NCBI GenBank assembly: GCA_030447945.1
Contig: JAUJNV010000006.1
Coordinates: 1 to 25,114, forward strand
Length of the DNA: 25,114 nucleotides
Reading direction: 5' to 3'
Source: Fimbriimonas sp.
GTDB lineage: Bacteria > Armatimonadota > Fimbriimonadia > Fimbriimonadales > Fimbriimonadaceae
Position 1 is the first letter of the stretch. Each line of letters starts with the position of its first letter. This document shows, in pieces, positions 25,064 to 25,114 of the stretch. A program made the position numbers and the translations under genes. A model generated the notes under the pieces. That model did no database searches. It was not told the DNA's origin and saw only the letters and a program-made list of their open reading frames with translations.

Positions 25064-25114
25064 TGGTATCCTCCCATCTGCGAGCGCCTCCAACGATGAC
25101 CTCTCGGACGATTC

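Noticed and set aside
23825..25093. 422-codon minus-strand open frame opposite ilvD
   Set aside because: It is the antisense of conserved IlvD sequence, low in complexity, and ends in repeat DNA.
25095..25114. Possible start of a further plus-strand gene (ATG at 25095)
   Set aside because: Only six codons are visible before the window ends and there is no clear ribosome binding site.

Overview
This is a GC-rich bacterial chromosome segment dominated by housekeeping metabolism. It has no rRNA, tRNA, CRISPR array, transposase or phage gene. The high GC content, the numerous palindromic intergenic repeats, a full-length GH78 rhamnosidase, a secreted TPR protein and a DUF1460 protein suit a free-living soil or sediment bacterium of a less-studied phylum. 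Armatimonadota is my guess, but the sequence alone does not prove it.

Layout. Positions 1-5442 carry an alkyltransferase-like DNA repair protein, a four-helix membrane protein (minus), a frameshifted ankyrin-repeat gene (minus), msrA, a Tat-exported DUF1460 amidase-like protein and a HAD hydrolase. A long imperfect inverted repeat (5445-5629) separates the HAD gene from a convergent alpha-L-rhamnosidase (5600-8251, minus). A large secreted TPR protein with several frameshifts follows (8384-11425, plus), convergent with the glutamate synthase large subunit gltB (11498-15919, minus). gltB is full length but interrupted by two in-frame stop codons.

The right-hand third is a branched-chain amino acid region, all on plus: ilvA (threonine dehydratase), a tandem universal stress protein, a probable ilv leader peptide with attenuator, ilvB, ilvN, ilvC, an unrecognised 183-residue coiled-coil membrane protein, and ilvD. 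Together IlvA, IlvBN, IlvC and IlvD give the route from threonine or pyruvate to the 2-oxo acids of isoleucine and valine. Only the final transaminase is missing from the window. The most interesting regulatory object is at 18930-19122. It is a short ORF ending in a run of Leu/Val/Ile codons, followed by mutually exclusive RNA pairings and a strong hairpin, arranged as in classical transcription attenuation.

Two window-wide patterns deserve attention. First, several families of palindromic repeats sit between genes, and some reach into coding sequence (the C-terminus of the rhamnosidase, the interior and C-terminus of ilvD). Second, frameshifts are concentrated in the ankyrin gene, the TPR gene, ilvB and ilvD, often as compensating pairs that leave conserved protein motifs on both sides. 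That looks more like uncorrected indels of a long-read assembly than old pseudogenes, though I cannot exclude real decay.
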